The translations under genes and the position numbers were made by a program. From Pipra filicauda (taxonomy: Eukaryota; Chordata; Aves; Passeriformes; Pipridae), in assembly GCF_003945595.2 (NCBI RefSeq), contig NW_024104553.1, positions 248,001-312,000 on the forward strand: a stretch of 64,000 bases of DNA. The letters are read 5' to 3'. Under the pieces are notes generated by a model, which saw only the letters and a list, made by a program, of their open reading frames with translations, made no database searches and had not been told where the DNA came from. Below, piece by piece: positions 24,904-38,200 of the stretch (positions are counted from its first letter, which is position 1; every line of letters starts with the position of its first letter).

Positions 24904-27900
24904 CTACCTGAATGTGGAAAATGCCTTTCTCTTTTCGGCAGAGGCCAGGCTTGATGCCATCTTGATCTCTACAGTCTGGAAGGCAACCTGTGGCTGGACC
25001 TGGGAAGTGGGGGGTGTTGTGGGTTCAGCAGAGATGTATTCCAGGACATGAGGCCTCCCCTCCTGGCGCCGGAGATAGCCCTGGTTCAACAGGTGCAGGA
25101 CACAGGACAGCACGTCCACGCTGTGGCAGCAGAAGCTCAGAAACTGCACACCTGGCCCCAGTTCACCCTTTTGACAGGCATCAATCACCTATGGCAGCAA
25201 GGGAGCCCCACACTGCAGTGTGCCACAGCACCCATGCAGTCCCTCTCTGCCCCCCAGGACCTTCGTACCCTGAACACCAGGTTGTCGACGTGGAGCTGCT
25301 TCTCCACCTTGAGGATGCGGGTGATGAGGCAGCAGAGGACGTTCCTCTTCCTTTCCAGGGCGCTCACCTCAGCCCTCTCTGTCCGCAGGTACCTCTGCTG
25401 AGGCAGCAGCCTCAGGTGGCGGCCAGAGGCCTGGGCCAGGGCTACCTGGTTCAGCCGCAGTGCACCTGGAGCCAGCACCCAACCCAGGGTCAGCCAAGCC
25501 TCCAGCAGGGCCTTGAAGGAGCCCCAGGACACATGTGTGGCTGCTGGACCCAACCTGGGCCTCCTCCTGCTGCCCCCACAGTTGGCCGCCACAGCCCTGT
25601 CCCCCACACGTGGCCCCAAGCAACAGCCACGCACACAACCCCATCCCTGTCCCCAACCCACACACAGACCCGAGACACAACCATCCACACTGACCCGCAC
25701 CCCAAGCATGGCCCCAAGCCCCAGCCCCACACACCACTCCCAACCCTACACCTGGCCTAATGGCCCCAACCTGGCACACAGACTCGCACCCCCAGAACCA
25801 CCAGACAGACCCACCCCAGCCCACTCACTTGCCGTACGAGTTTGTGCACCCCAAACCCCAGCACCTACTCAGGGCTCAGAGCAGCACCTCCCCAGGGGTG
25901 CCCCAGCCCCACATTCACCTCCCAGTGTGCAGCTCTGCACCAGGACGCCCTGGCCGTGGATCAGCGGTGTCAGCGCGTGGTGCACCAGGTCAGCAGGGAG
26001 CCCTGTAGCCTGCAGCAGGGCCTCCACAGCCACCTCCTGCAGCAGGGCATGGGAGGTGAATGGCTGGCCAAGACCTACTGGCTGCAGGCCCAGCTAAACA
26101 AGGGTGTCCTGTGCCCCAAACGCTGCTGGAGACCCCACTGGAAGGGAAGGGAGGACACAGCCCTGCCAGGCTCTGGCAGCCACTGCCTCCCTCCCCCCAC
26201 TGTGGCCCCAGCTCCTACCTCAGCACTGTTGAAGCACAGCAGGATGTACATCTGTAGCGTGGACACGTGGAGGACACAGTCTCCAAACTGCAGCTCAGCG
26301 TGGCCCAGCCACGTCCACTGCAATCGCTGGGGCTTCGTGCACTCCCAGCCCAGCTGGCTCTGGCCTGCCAGGGACAGTGTCAGCACAAGGGCCAGGGACC
26401 AGCCCTGACCAGCACTCCCAGCCCACGCCAGCACGCCACCACTTCTGGCTGAGCTGCTGGGGAGGGTCTGGGCCCCGGCAAGACCCACACGCACACCCAC
26501 TGCCACAGCACTCACTCTGCTGGCAGAAGTCAGCAAACTCATCCAGGGGGGAGCTCAGCGTTGCCGAGAAAAACCTCCCAGGGTTATCCATGTAACAGAG
26601 TGGGGAAACAGGCCAGCAGCGCGGGGACAGGGCCAGCACCTTCACCTCTGGCACATCTGCCACCGAGGCTGTCTCCAGCACCTGGGCATGGGGACATGAG
26701 GGTGGCTCAGCTCAGGCTCCAGGATCCCCATGAGGAATGCCGGTGGTCTCCAACCTCCCCACCCCACCCTCTCACCTCATCCAGGCCCGTGTCCAGCTCC
26801 AGCAGCCGCTTATCCTGCTCCTGCAGCTGGAAGAGGCAGAACTGCCGCTGGAGCTCCTCTGACTCAGCCAAGTTGCTCAGCATATCTTGGGGAAAGCGGC
26901 TGGGGAAGCACAGCCCGATCTGCTCCACGATGCCTCCTTCCAGCCAAGACGGCCCTTGCGTCAGGAGCCGGTCCCCCAGGTAGTGCCTGCCACAGCCGCC
27001 AGCATTAGGTCAGGGGTGGGCCCCGGCCCTGCGGTCATCAGCCACCCGCCAGGAGACAGACACAGCCCCGGCCTCACCCCATGCCACACAGGCCTGGCAG
27101 CACACACATTCTGGGAATGTGTGTGCAGGGAATGTGCCTCTGCAGACTGGCAGCACCCACGGGTCCTCCACACACCAGAGCTGGGAAAAGCAAAGCGGGA
27201 GCACCACTGCCACACTGGGCCAGGCTCCCCCACCATGCCACGCCACCCTGCACCAGGCCCCTGGTTCCACGGAGACACAGCACCCTCACCTGTAGAAGTG
27301 CTCGAAGCTGTGGGCGAACTCCAGGCCACCGAAGACGACAAAGGGCTCCAAGAACTGCTGCAGCCGCTCCAGCGGCCCTGTGCTGCCCTGTGCTGCCCTG
27401 CGATGCTCCTGGATCTGCACATCAAGGTAGCGGGCAAACTGCTCACTCACCTGTGAGGAACAGGGCTAGCTGTGGAGGGGACTCACAGGGTGGCCACAGT
27501 GCAGGCCTGGGGGAATGTCCCCTGGGGGAGCAGCTGGGAAGCTCTGGCACTCTCAGGTGGGGGCCAAGGGTGCCCAAGCACCAGCCCAAGGCACGCGTGT
27601 GCCGGGGCAAGCCCCACACCATGATGAGCGCCACACACCCGCAGCTGGGGACCGGGCTGCCGCAGGACAGGGCTCTGTGGCTCGGTGGGGACGAGCACAC
27701 CACCCACCCAGAGCTCGCCCCAAGGCCATGGGCCAGGGCAGCTCCCCAGCCTGCGCCCGCCTGGGGCCACCGGTGCCGGTGCCGCACTCCCTCAACTCAC
27801 ATGCAGGGCAGTCAGGAAGGAGAGCTGCAGCAAAGCCCCTGCAAAGCCCTGGCCCAGGGCCAGCATGAAGGCGGCCTGCTGCCCAAAGAGCTCCTCTGTG

Positions 27901-29202
27901 GCACTGCGCAGGCGCTGGTACAGCCCGCAGTATTGCTCTGCAAGGTCTGGCACCTGCCCTGCTGCCTCCAGGAACTGCTGTACCTGTGGGACACAGAGCG
28001 AGAGGGGTGAGCCCCACAGCGGGATGTGCCCGTGGGAATGTTTGCAGCCCCAGCCTTGCTCTGCCAACACTGACTCCTTGGGTCCCAGCCAGGGGCCAAC
28101 TCGGGGCCCTGTTGCTGCTGCAGGCTGCCAAGAGCTTGTGGAGAGGGCTGGGCAGGGTCTGTGAGGGAATGACAGAGGCACAGCAGCAGCCCAGTAGGAA
28201 ATTAGGGGTCTGACACTGTACCTTGCTCTTGGCCTGGCAGCATCAGCCTGGGTGCAGGGCCTGGCTGACACCTGAGCCATGCCAGGGTGGCAAGTGCAGC
28301 AGAGCTGTTCCCACATTGCTCTGGGCTCTGTGGAGGCCTGGTACAGCCCTGTGCCCTCCCCATGCTCCCAGGGCACTGCCAGGCCTCACTCTCTGCTCCA
28401 CCCACCCAGTGTGGGTCCCACATGCCCCTCCCGGCTGCCCCTCCAAGCTCTACCTGCTGCTGCACCACGCCACGCCAGCACTGAGAGATTCCCCACAGGC
28501 CACTCGACTTCTCCACCACTGCCTTTGCAGCCCTGGCCGGCACCTCCTTGTTCTTCCCCGCCTTCCCACCTGCCAAGCGTCGACCCTGGGGTTAGTGTGG
28601 CTCTGTGGACAGGCCCCAGACACTGATCGACCACAGCAGGTCAGAGGGGACGCTGGGCAGGCATGGCCACTGCTGGGCCAGGACCACAAGCCTTTCCTGG
28701 CTCAGGAGCCTCCTTGTGCCACAGAGCCCTCCCAAGACGAGCCCCACGGCCACAGCCTGACATCCTGGACCACAATCAGCCCAGCCCCAGGGGAGGGCAG
28801 TGCCTCGCTCACCAGCTGCTCTTGTCTCCTCCGGCTCTGGGCCACCAGGGTCCACGTGCACCAGGAGCTGGGTCAGGCGCCGCACACAGGATCCAAAGAC
28901 AGCCCTGTGTCCCCTGGCACAGCGGGGCGGCTCCACACTCTCCAGGTACTCCCTCAGCAGCCAGGCCAGGGGACTGATGCCATCAGGGGCTGCAAGGCCA
29001 ACCAGACTCAGAGCCAGCTGCCTCTGCCTGGGGCACAGCACGGATGGGCCCCGGAGAGCGCAGGGTACCTGGGCTAGTGATGCTCTGCACCAAGGGGTTC
29101 ACCAGGGCCTCCCAGCACGTCCTGCCCAATGCCCGGGCTGCCTCGTCATCAGGAAGGAAGCGGTCGGCGAAGCCCTGCTCGTGCTGCAGCGCCCGGTTCA
29201 GT
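24904..29202 (-). CDS. CUL7: CUL7/9 exons 19-29: cullin homology, neddylation segment and C-terminus
   Basis: Exons: 29202-29069, 28989-28813, 28569-28454, 27983-27801, 27450-27290, 26986-26776, 26681-26516, 26364-26219, 26036-25919, 25465-25269 and 25188-24904. Landmarks are [59 protein letters not shown] and LHVSTLQM. The string [20 protein letters not shown] contains the lysine at the usual NEDD8 site (ITRILK). The last exon encodes [17 protein letters not shown] and ends KAFSTFR-stop, resembling the CUL7 terminus. No RING-IBR-RING Cys/His array follows. Exon 28569-28454 is the least conserved and rests mainly on splice sites and frame. Confidence 0.9.
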
Positions 29203-32200
29203 CTGCAACAGCAACCAGGCAGCACACGGTGCCAATGGCTGGGAGAATTCCCGTGGGAAAGCAGAGTGCCGTGGTTGCTCCCTGCTCTGCCCCTTGCCAG
29301 GCATGACCCACTCACACCCACCAGCCAGGGCCCCTTGCTGCCCCTGGAACCCGCTCGCAATGGCCCTTGGGCCAAGCTGGGGGGCTCTGCAGTGCCTGTG
29401 GCCATGAGATCCTGCTGCGCCTGGCCGACTTCTGCCATGTCAGCATGTGCCAGCTCCTGTGGGGAACCAGCACCCCTCTCTGGTGGGTTAACCGAGTCCA
29501 CACACCCAGCTTAAACCTGGGGGACCTCAGGTGGCCCTGGCCCTCTGGGAGCACTGGTGGCCAGGAAGGAGTGAGGGCCCCTCCCTGTCCAGGCAGGACA
29601 GCCAGCTGCTCCCTTCCTAGCCCCGCAGTCCCCTCGCGAGCTGCCAGCAACACCCCCTGGGGCCCTGGGACACCTGTGATAGCACAGCCAGGAGACAACT
29701 CACCTGCCAAAGAGTTGCAGCAGTTGCCCCCGGTCCCGGCAGATCTCCTGGCCCCAGGCGTGAGCCTGAGCAGTGCAGGAGAGAAATGTCCGCCGGCACA
29801 GCTGCTCCTTGAAGACGGGCCAGAAAGTGGGCTTGGGACCCAGCACCTCAATGCCACGCACACGTGTGTCAATGCCACCCTACAGGAGAGCATGACCCTC
29901 AGTACCTCAGGCACAGCCCTGACACCCCACACTGCCAGCTGGCTGGCCTGGCCCCTGCTCCCCTACCTGCTGGCACCGCTTCACCCGGATCTGGATGATG
30001 GGCCAGAAGCGGGTCATGTTCTCCAGCAGGATCACTCTGCTGTCCGAAGGCAGGATGGTAACCTGCAGGCAGTGAGCCCTCAGCATGCCACACCCTCCCA
30101 TGGCCAACCCCTCATTTTAGTCACAGCCTCTGTACTAGCCATGCATCTCCTCTGTATCCCAGCAGCCCCAGCACAGCCTCGGGGCTTCCCCCACCAGGGC
30201 CCCACTCCTGGCTCACAGCTACAGCACACCAGCCTGCTGCAGACTGGCTGCAAGACTGCCTGTGCCCACCTCCCCAGCACGCACTGGAGCCTACAGGCTA
30301 GAGTAGGCTCTACACATCCCCACCTCCCAGTGAGCACCATGCAGGGCCTCACACCAGGGCCAGACCTCCACAGGGCACAGTAAGGACCAGCCTGCCACTC
30401 CCATGGGGACTCACTGTGTTGAGCTCCGTTCTGATGGTGGCAGGGCTGTCCCCACCCAGCACCACGACGCGGGATGGCATATAGCTGGAGTCCTCACTGG
30501 CCACCAGCATGCTCATCTCCCTGCAGCACAGCAAACACAGGGCTGCCCAGCAGTTCCCACCCCCCTGCCCTGACCCCTGACAGTCCCACGTACTGCTGTC
30601 CATGTCCTGCTACCCTCAGCGACAGGGGCCACCGTGGCAGGGCTTGCACAGATCCCCAGAGCCCTCTCCTCCATACACAGCCCTCTCAGCCTTCCTGGCC
30701 CAACCCCACCTGATCACCACACCACACTGCATGTGCACAGTGATGAAGTGGGAGCCAGTGCTGCCATTTGACTCCCAGTATGTCTTGGGGTTCCTGTCCG
30801 TGAGCTTGCTGGCCTGGTGCGGGTTGGAGGAGACCTGCACCTTCTCCCAACACTTGTCTTCCTTCACCTCCAGGCTGGACACTGTGGGGAGAGAACACAG
30901 AGCCTTCAGCCACCAAGCCAGCACAGGGGTCAGTTCCCACTCCCAGCACTCACCTCGGCACAGGTTTTGCAGGAAGACATCAAAGAAGGGTATGGTGATG
31001 GGCTGGTGACTCCGGCGGTGCTCCTCAATCTGCCCCAGGACCAGCTACAGGATGGGGTGAGGCTCTTACTGGGGGGCCTGGGTCCTTTCCCCTCCCCCAC
31101 CGCAGAGCTGCGGCTGGCAGAGAGCAGAAGGCTGTCCCTCAGTGCCCTAAGACTCAGAGTCCCAGCATAGCTGGGCCTCCCCAGGCCCACCTGGATGCAG
31201 CCAGCCAAGATTCTGGTCGTCAGCTTCTTGTAGAGACTGGTGTACTTCTCACAGTCCGTCACCAGGTTGAGCAGGGCTGGTGCCAGCGACGGAGCCACAC
31301 TGTGCTTTTCCAGGGCTTTGGACAGAGCCTCGTGGGTGCCCACGTGGCACATCACCACCACACAGTCCTTGCTGGCAGTGGCCAGGCGGTGCAGGAAGCC
31401 AACGACCTCCTGCAGCACCTGCTGAGCCACAGCCCTGAGCAGCAGGGGCGGTGCCAGGAACTCCCCTGGCCCCCCCCAGCTGCAGGTGCTGCAGCTCCAT
31501 CCCCCCCACCCCGACTGCACCAGTGCCCACCAGAGTCTGGCCAGGCACGTGGCCATCAGGACATGGACACGGCCAGGACAGCTGCTCCCCACAGCTGCAC
31601 GTTAGACACAAGAAGGCCAGGCTGGGACCTGCTTCACCAATGCTGGGCCCGGCCAATGCACGGCACAGCCAGCACAGCCAGCACAGCTGCCCTTGCCTGC
31701 CCGGAGTCCCAGGGCCCCCTCACCTCCCAGCTGCTGCTGTGGGCGCTCAGGGAGGACACACAGGGCTCCACACACTCGTGCCAGGGCAGCACATCCTCCT
31801 GATAACTGTCCAGGAACTTGTTCAGGATCCTGAGCGACAGAGGGCGCATGGACAGCAGTGCCAGAGGCAGCTCTGCTTCCCTGCCCCGCTTGGAAGGCAC
31901 CTCTCAGGGACTGGTAACCAAGGCTCCCCTTGTACCTCAGACAACCCATCAGCAGCCAGGCACGTTCTGTGCTGCCCCTGCATGTCCCCACCAGCACCCA
32001 GACACATCCTGCTCTGTCCCCACATGGCCCTGTACCCAGGACGACCCAATCAGCACCTGCTTATGTGTTGGGGTGTTCCTGCCCCTGGTGAAGAACACCC
32101 CCACTAGGACCCACAAACATGTGCTGTGTCTCCCCAACATCACCATCAGCACTCACACGCCTGCTGAGGGGGCCCCAGATCCCCAGCAAATCCCCCTGCA

Positions 32201-35200
32201 CCCACCTGAGGATGCTCAGGCTCACAGCCTTCTCCACCCCCAGCAGCTCCAAGCTGCGCAGCAGCAGCCTGAAGCAGCTGTGGTCCTGCAGCAGCTGGGC
32301 CACCTGCCCAGAGGGGACAGGGCCTTCACCGCAGAGCTGCCGTTCCAGGGCCACCACCACCTCCTTGGACAAAGCGCCATCCTCCAGGCTGCCCAGAAGC
32401 ATCGGCACACCCTTCAGGTCCAGTGGGACTTCTCTACCTGCCATGACAAGGACATGTGGGCCCAGCTCAGGCACCAGCTTGAGAGCCAGCAGCATCTCGG
32501 GGTGCTCTGCCCTGGCAGGTGAGGCATCCCTGCCTGCGGCACTCGTGGAGCCGTGGCATGGGGAGGATGGGCAGCGCGGTACCTGCTGCCTCCAGGCCCA
32601 GGGGCAGCCCGTGCTCTGCGAGGCGGTTGATGGCGCGGAGGGCCAGCACCGCATGAGGGCAGCCGCTGCTCTGCCCATCCCTCCAGCAGCTCTGCAGCAC
32701 CGCCGGGAGGTCGCAACTCGCCAGCTGCTCCGCAAGGCCCCGATGCCCATCCATCAGCATGTTCACCACCAGCAAGCCGTTCTGCACTCCTGAGGAGCCC
32801 CTGCAGGGACGAAGCCATGCGGGCGCTCTCCTCCCCCAGGCACAGAGCCTCCCCTGAACCCACAAGCCGCCTGCCTGCCGTGCTCGTTCCTCCCCACTGC
32901 GGAGGGTCCCCCCAGCCCCAGCTGCTGTCCGCACTCTGCCCCTACCCTGGGACCCTCTGCATGGTGCTCAGGGCAGCAGGGATAGTACTCAGCAGACTGG
33001 CAGAGCCCTCGCTGGAGGCAGAGCCGATGCTGGCAAAGATCTCCCGCATCATCTGCACGTCAGCATGGTTCCAGGACAAGGACTTCCCACCTCCTGGCTC
33101 ACCATCTGCAGCTCCCACCAGCACCTTCAGGGCCTGCAAAGTCAGCAGCGGTCCAGAGGGCAGTGGGCATCTCCACCACACCTGGGTGAGCCTGCACACT
33201 GCCTGCCCACATACAGCATCCCCTCTGCCACTCACCGCCAGGCCAGCCTGCTGCACCAGGGCGGAGGAGCTGTGCTGCTGCATGCAGGCCAGCACGGCCC
33301 GCACGCCACCCTCCGTGGCAAACGGCACACGCCAGTCGTGCTGCGCCATCAGCACGGCCAGCAGCCGCAGCGTCACCGCCACCAGCGCCTTCTCTGCCAC
33401 CTCAGTGCTCAGCAGCTCCACTGCCACTTGCACCAGCTTCTCCCTGCTCGGGAAAGGATACCTCAGGAGGAGCCTCCTGGCACTGCCGTTGGCACACCAG
33501 CACCTTGGGCCCTGCCAGCCACCTCCTCTCTGCCCACACGGCTCTGCCGCAGCTGGGTCAGCCCAAGGAATGAGCCTGCCTGAGACAAAGGGACACAAAA
33601 TCCACTTTCCTCTTGCCAAGCATGCAGGGACATACCGGTCTGCACACTCCCACTGCCACCTCCGGTACTCCCAGCTCCAGTACTGTCCCCCACCGTGCTG
33701 ACACAGCCCTCCCCAGGCAGCAGGAGGGGTGTGCAGCATCCCACGGCTCACCCAGCGCTCCCGGTCCCCAGCCTGCCCTGGGCTGTGCCAACTTGCTGCT
33801 CAGACTTGGGCTCCTCCTCCAGGATCTTCAAGATTTGCTTGAGCCCAGCTAAGCGCAGCCCCACCGCTGAACTGCTGCTCTCGATCACGTCCACCATGGC
33901 TGCAATCTCGGCCAGCGAGCCGCTCTCGCTCACCCCTTTGGAGCTGCCCAACACTGGCCAGAGGGAGGGAGGCATCAGGCAGCAGTAACACCCCCAGCAG
34001 CTCCCAGGGTGCCATGCACTCACAAAACCAGCACCCACAGGCGCCCCACCAGCTGCCTGGCCCCCCATGCCCTGCCCAGAACCTTCCTCTCTTGAGGCAA
34101 CGGTGCCACTTCCAGAACTGCGTGTGCACCCCAGCATGTAGCAGGACATTACCTTTGATCTGCTCCTCCGTCACCTCTGGGAAGCACAGCCCTTCACTCC
34201 TAAGGAGCTCGCTGAACAGCTGGGAATCGGACTTCACTGCCACACTGGGGGCTTGGGGCGGCACTGCGGCTGCAGAAAGGTCTTCCTTTGCTGCCTTGGC
34301 CATCGTGGCTTCACGGCCAATGCTCCTGCAGCCACTGCCCTCTGAGGACACTGCGGTGCTCCCCCCACCATCCTGCTCAGCTCCCCTACTGAGGAAGTAT
34401 CTGGCATAGATGCGGCAGCCACGCAGGTCACGCAGAGTGCTGCCCTGGCACCGCTTCTCCAAGACCTGCAGCACCTTCTGGGCCAGCTCCGCAGGTACCG
34501 ACAGCCGGATCAGGGCTTCTTCATTCACCTCCAACAGCCAGACCAATGGGGCCAAGTTAATCTTGGACTCGCCACAGCCCTCATGCCCCTTGTGACAGCC
34601 AGTGGCAGAACTGATGGAAAGGCTGCACCGTTGGAGGTCCCTGGAGCCATTTCCCAGTGCCACCCTGGCTGTCCCCAACCCAACTGCCACCAGCCCAGAC
34701 CTCCCACCTGCACTCACCACCCAACTGCAACTGGCAGAATGACCCCATGGCCTTGCCTCACCTACCCAAACCTCACTGGACAGTCACTCTTTCAGTCATG
34801 GGAGACTGCGTTTCCTCTCATCTCTCCTCATAGCTTTGCTGGAACAAGCTCCCCATGGTTTTGCTATCCCCACTCACCCTCCCATTTCTGTCCCATTTCT
34901 GCCCCATTCAGTCTGTCCCTGCATAGCTCATGTTTGCCATCTCCACTGGTCCTGGTCCTTTCCCTAATGCTCTCCCTCGCTCTCTCCCTCCCGTTTCCCC
35001 ACTGCAGGCACTGGCCCATACCTGCTCTCCCTGGTCATGCTGGATGAGAAAGGTGATCTCTTTCTGCTCTTGTGCTTCCAGCTTCTTCACAAAGAAGAGC
35101 AGCTCCCACCACTCGGCACGGCTCAGGGCCTCTGCAGCCTTGGTCGGCGGTTGCCCCAGGTAAGGCAGGGAGTACAGACCTCCCAAGGGCTTGCACAAAA

Positions 35201-38200
35201 ATGGCTGTGCAACTGCAGGAGGGCAGAGCAAGGAAGGGCACTGTCAGCTCTGCCAATTCCCCCATCCTCTTTTGTACACTCTACATTCCCCAAGGAAAGA
35301 ACTCGTGGAGTGTCTGGGTAGAAGAGATCCCCAGCTTGCTGGGGGAAAGGAAGGGGAAGTGGGAGAGGGGGAACATGCTGGAAGGAGACTGATAGGCTGC
35401 TCACCTGCTCTCAGTCTGTGTTTTTGTGTCAGGTTGTTCACCTTCTCCTGGCCCTCAAGTTCCTTTTGCTCTGAAGGGCCAATCATCTCAACCATGTGCC
35501 AGTGAACCCAGTATGTACAGCCCAGGGCCTGCCAGTACACCTGAAGAGGAAAGCCCAACAGAGGCCCAGCTGAGGAAAGGGAAGCCTAACCCCACTGTCC
35601 CCACGGAAGGCTGCACAACAGCCTGTAGCCAACAGAGCAGACAGGCCACTTGGTAGCCCCTGGCCCCCAGCAGAGGGTACCTGCACGGGTGGCATGCCGT
35701 CGTTGCTGCGGCGGAATTCGCCCTCGTCACCTGCGCTGACCTGCTCATAGTCCTCCAGCATGCGAACTCGCATGCCGCACGTGAGGTTCGCCTGCACGTA
35801 CTCCACGTAGCTGCTGCGGCTCGGGAAGGCTGAGCGTGTCTTGAAGGTGATGGGCTCTTTTGGTGGGGAAATAGGGGCTGCTTCAGCAGCAGTGCTGGCT
35901 GGAGTCTTTTGCTGGAAGATGGAGCAGGTGGTGCGAGGCCGGAGCTCCTGTCGGGGCGACAGCTCTGGCTTGTGGTTGTGGTTCCAGCCCATCGCGTGCA
36001 CCAGCTCCGAGATGAGGTTTGCCATGGCCATGCTGAACTCAAACTCCTGCTTCACACGGCTCCTCTCCTCAGGGAGCAGGCTGGGTACAGCGCACCCCTG
36101 CTGCTCCTCTCCCTGCTCCACACCACCGCTCAGCTTGTCCAGGAGAGAAGTGACACACAGGTAGCGCTTCACCAGGACAAACAGCAGCTTCCCAGGGATC
36201 TGCAACAAGCACAGCTGTCAGACTCAGCCTGCAGAGCACCTCCAGCTCCCAGCTCTCTCCAAGCCACCAGCTCATCCACAGTCAGGATCCCAGGAGACCT
36301 CTGGACCAGCTGGCAGCAGCAGCAGCCCACCCTCGTCTCCCTGCTCACAGAAAGGCTTCCATGTGCCCCTCCTCCACCGCCAGCCTCACGCCAGGCCCAG
36401 ATCCTGTGCCAGCTCTCCCAATAGCCAGTCCTGCTCAGCTGCCCAACTCCAACTACCTTCTTGTCCCAAACAAGGACACCGCCCTGGCCCTCCACTCCCA
36501 CCCCTCCTGGCCCCTGAAGCCCCACAGGCCCAGGGCTGGCAGGGCCTGCCACTACCTGTGGAAGGTGAATCCCCTCAAAGGACATGCACTGCTCTTCAGA
36601 GGATGTTATCTCAGCAAACAGCTCCAGCAAGGTGCAGCGACTGTCAAAGTCCATGTGCTGCTCAATGCCATCCTGCTGGCTCAGGGACAGCAGGACATAG
36701 GCCCGGCTCTCTGCAACAGCAACAAAAACTCTTCAGGCCCCATAAAGACAACCCGTACCCCACCCTCCCTGCGAGAGACAGATCCACAGGCAAGGAACAG
36801 CTTTGCTGCTCCCTGTCACCTGAACCATGTTCTATCCTTCCATCTGGAGTGGCAACGTTTTGCTCCACAATGTATTTTTTCTACCCCTAAAGCTGCAAGA
36901 TTCACCCAAAGCAGCAACCCAAATAACTGACTACAGATCAGGGCCCCAGGGAAGAAAAGAAGTTTTAACCTCAATCAGCCCCTCATCTGCCCCACTTCAG
37001 AGCTGCATGAACTCAGACACTAGGACAGGGAAAGCCAGATCTCTTGTGGGATACACCACAACCAGCAACCTTCCAGGTGCACCCAAGGCTCATCAGGCAC
37101 TTCCAAGTCATGGCAGCTCCTCTTAAATGAGAGAACTGGGTGAGGACCAGCCTCTATCCTCCAGGCTTCTGCCAAGCCCCTTGGTACCAGTCTTCATTGC
37201 AAGGGTATGCGGAAGGAGACTGCCTGTTCCTCTAAGCGTATCTAGTCAAGGACCTTTTCACTGCAAAAAGTGAAAGAAGGAAGCCATAAATGATAACATA
37301 AAGAATCACAAACGTGACTGACAAATGCTAATGGAGGCAGTGAGGAGAAACAAATCTGGTCAGTCACAATAATTAGTAAGGACATCTGGAGTTTAAGAAT
37401 GATTATTTTTCAGTAAGATTATCTGAGTAATTGGAATTGGCAAGGAACACAAAAGAGGGTGCACAGAAAGGAATATAAAAGGCACCAGTCATGTTTAAAG
37501 CATGGCTAGCCAGTGCACTTGTTTGACAGCCCTGTACTTCATTGACACAGTTTGTCCTACTTTTTTATGTCCTCTTATTAAATCTTTTCTAACTCTCTCT
37601 GCCCCATGTGTGCGTGTACTGCAAGCACTCTGTGCCAGCTACTGGTGAGACCTGTGCGAATTGCATTCGGTACTAGGAACTGGAGCCTAACTGGGGGCGT
37701 GGGAGCCCTGTGGAGTCAGCAAGTGGAGAGACTGACAGTTGGAAATGCCATTGCCCTCTGGACCTGGGGAGGGTCTCACGGATTTGAGCCTGGAGCCAGC
37801 TACTGGGAAGACTGGCGTACAGTGGGCTCAGTACAAGCTACTCAAGTCTGATCAAGACTTGTAGGTGTCCCTGGTCTGAGGTGCCAGCTACTGGGGCAAG
37901 TGCAAGGGTCTCAGTGTTAGTGACTGGAGCAGGGAGGGTCCTCGGCCATCAGCCACTGGGGACCGAACAGTGTGTGTCCCAAAATACAGCTACTGGAAGG
38001 GAGGCAAGCTACTGGAAGGTCAGCACCAGCAGCTGAAGCAGGACTGCAGTGCCTGGTGCCAGCAGGAAAGGGCGAGTATCTCTATCTTCCCCAGTCCTGC
38101 TGGGCACGGAGTGTGCATTTAACTTGTTAGCAAAACTTCACGCTGGATTAGCTGGAAAGTAGGAGGTCCTGGGTCCAGACCAAGGTATGAGGCAGGTGGT

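Noticed and set aside
27081..28010. 309-codon + strand ORF
   Set aside because: Low-complexity Pro/Ala/Gly translation antisense to cullin exons, with no recognisable domain.
29367..30383. 338-codon + strand ORF across the cullin locus
   Set aside because: It is the antisense shadow of DOC and cullin exons. High GC leaves many long open frames here, and the - strand exons have family similarity and splice sites.
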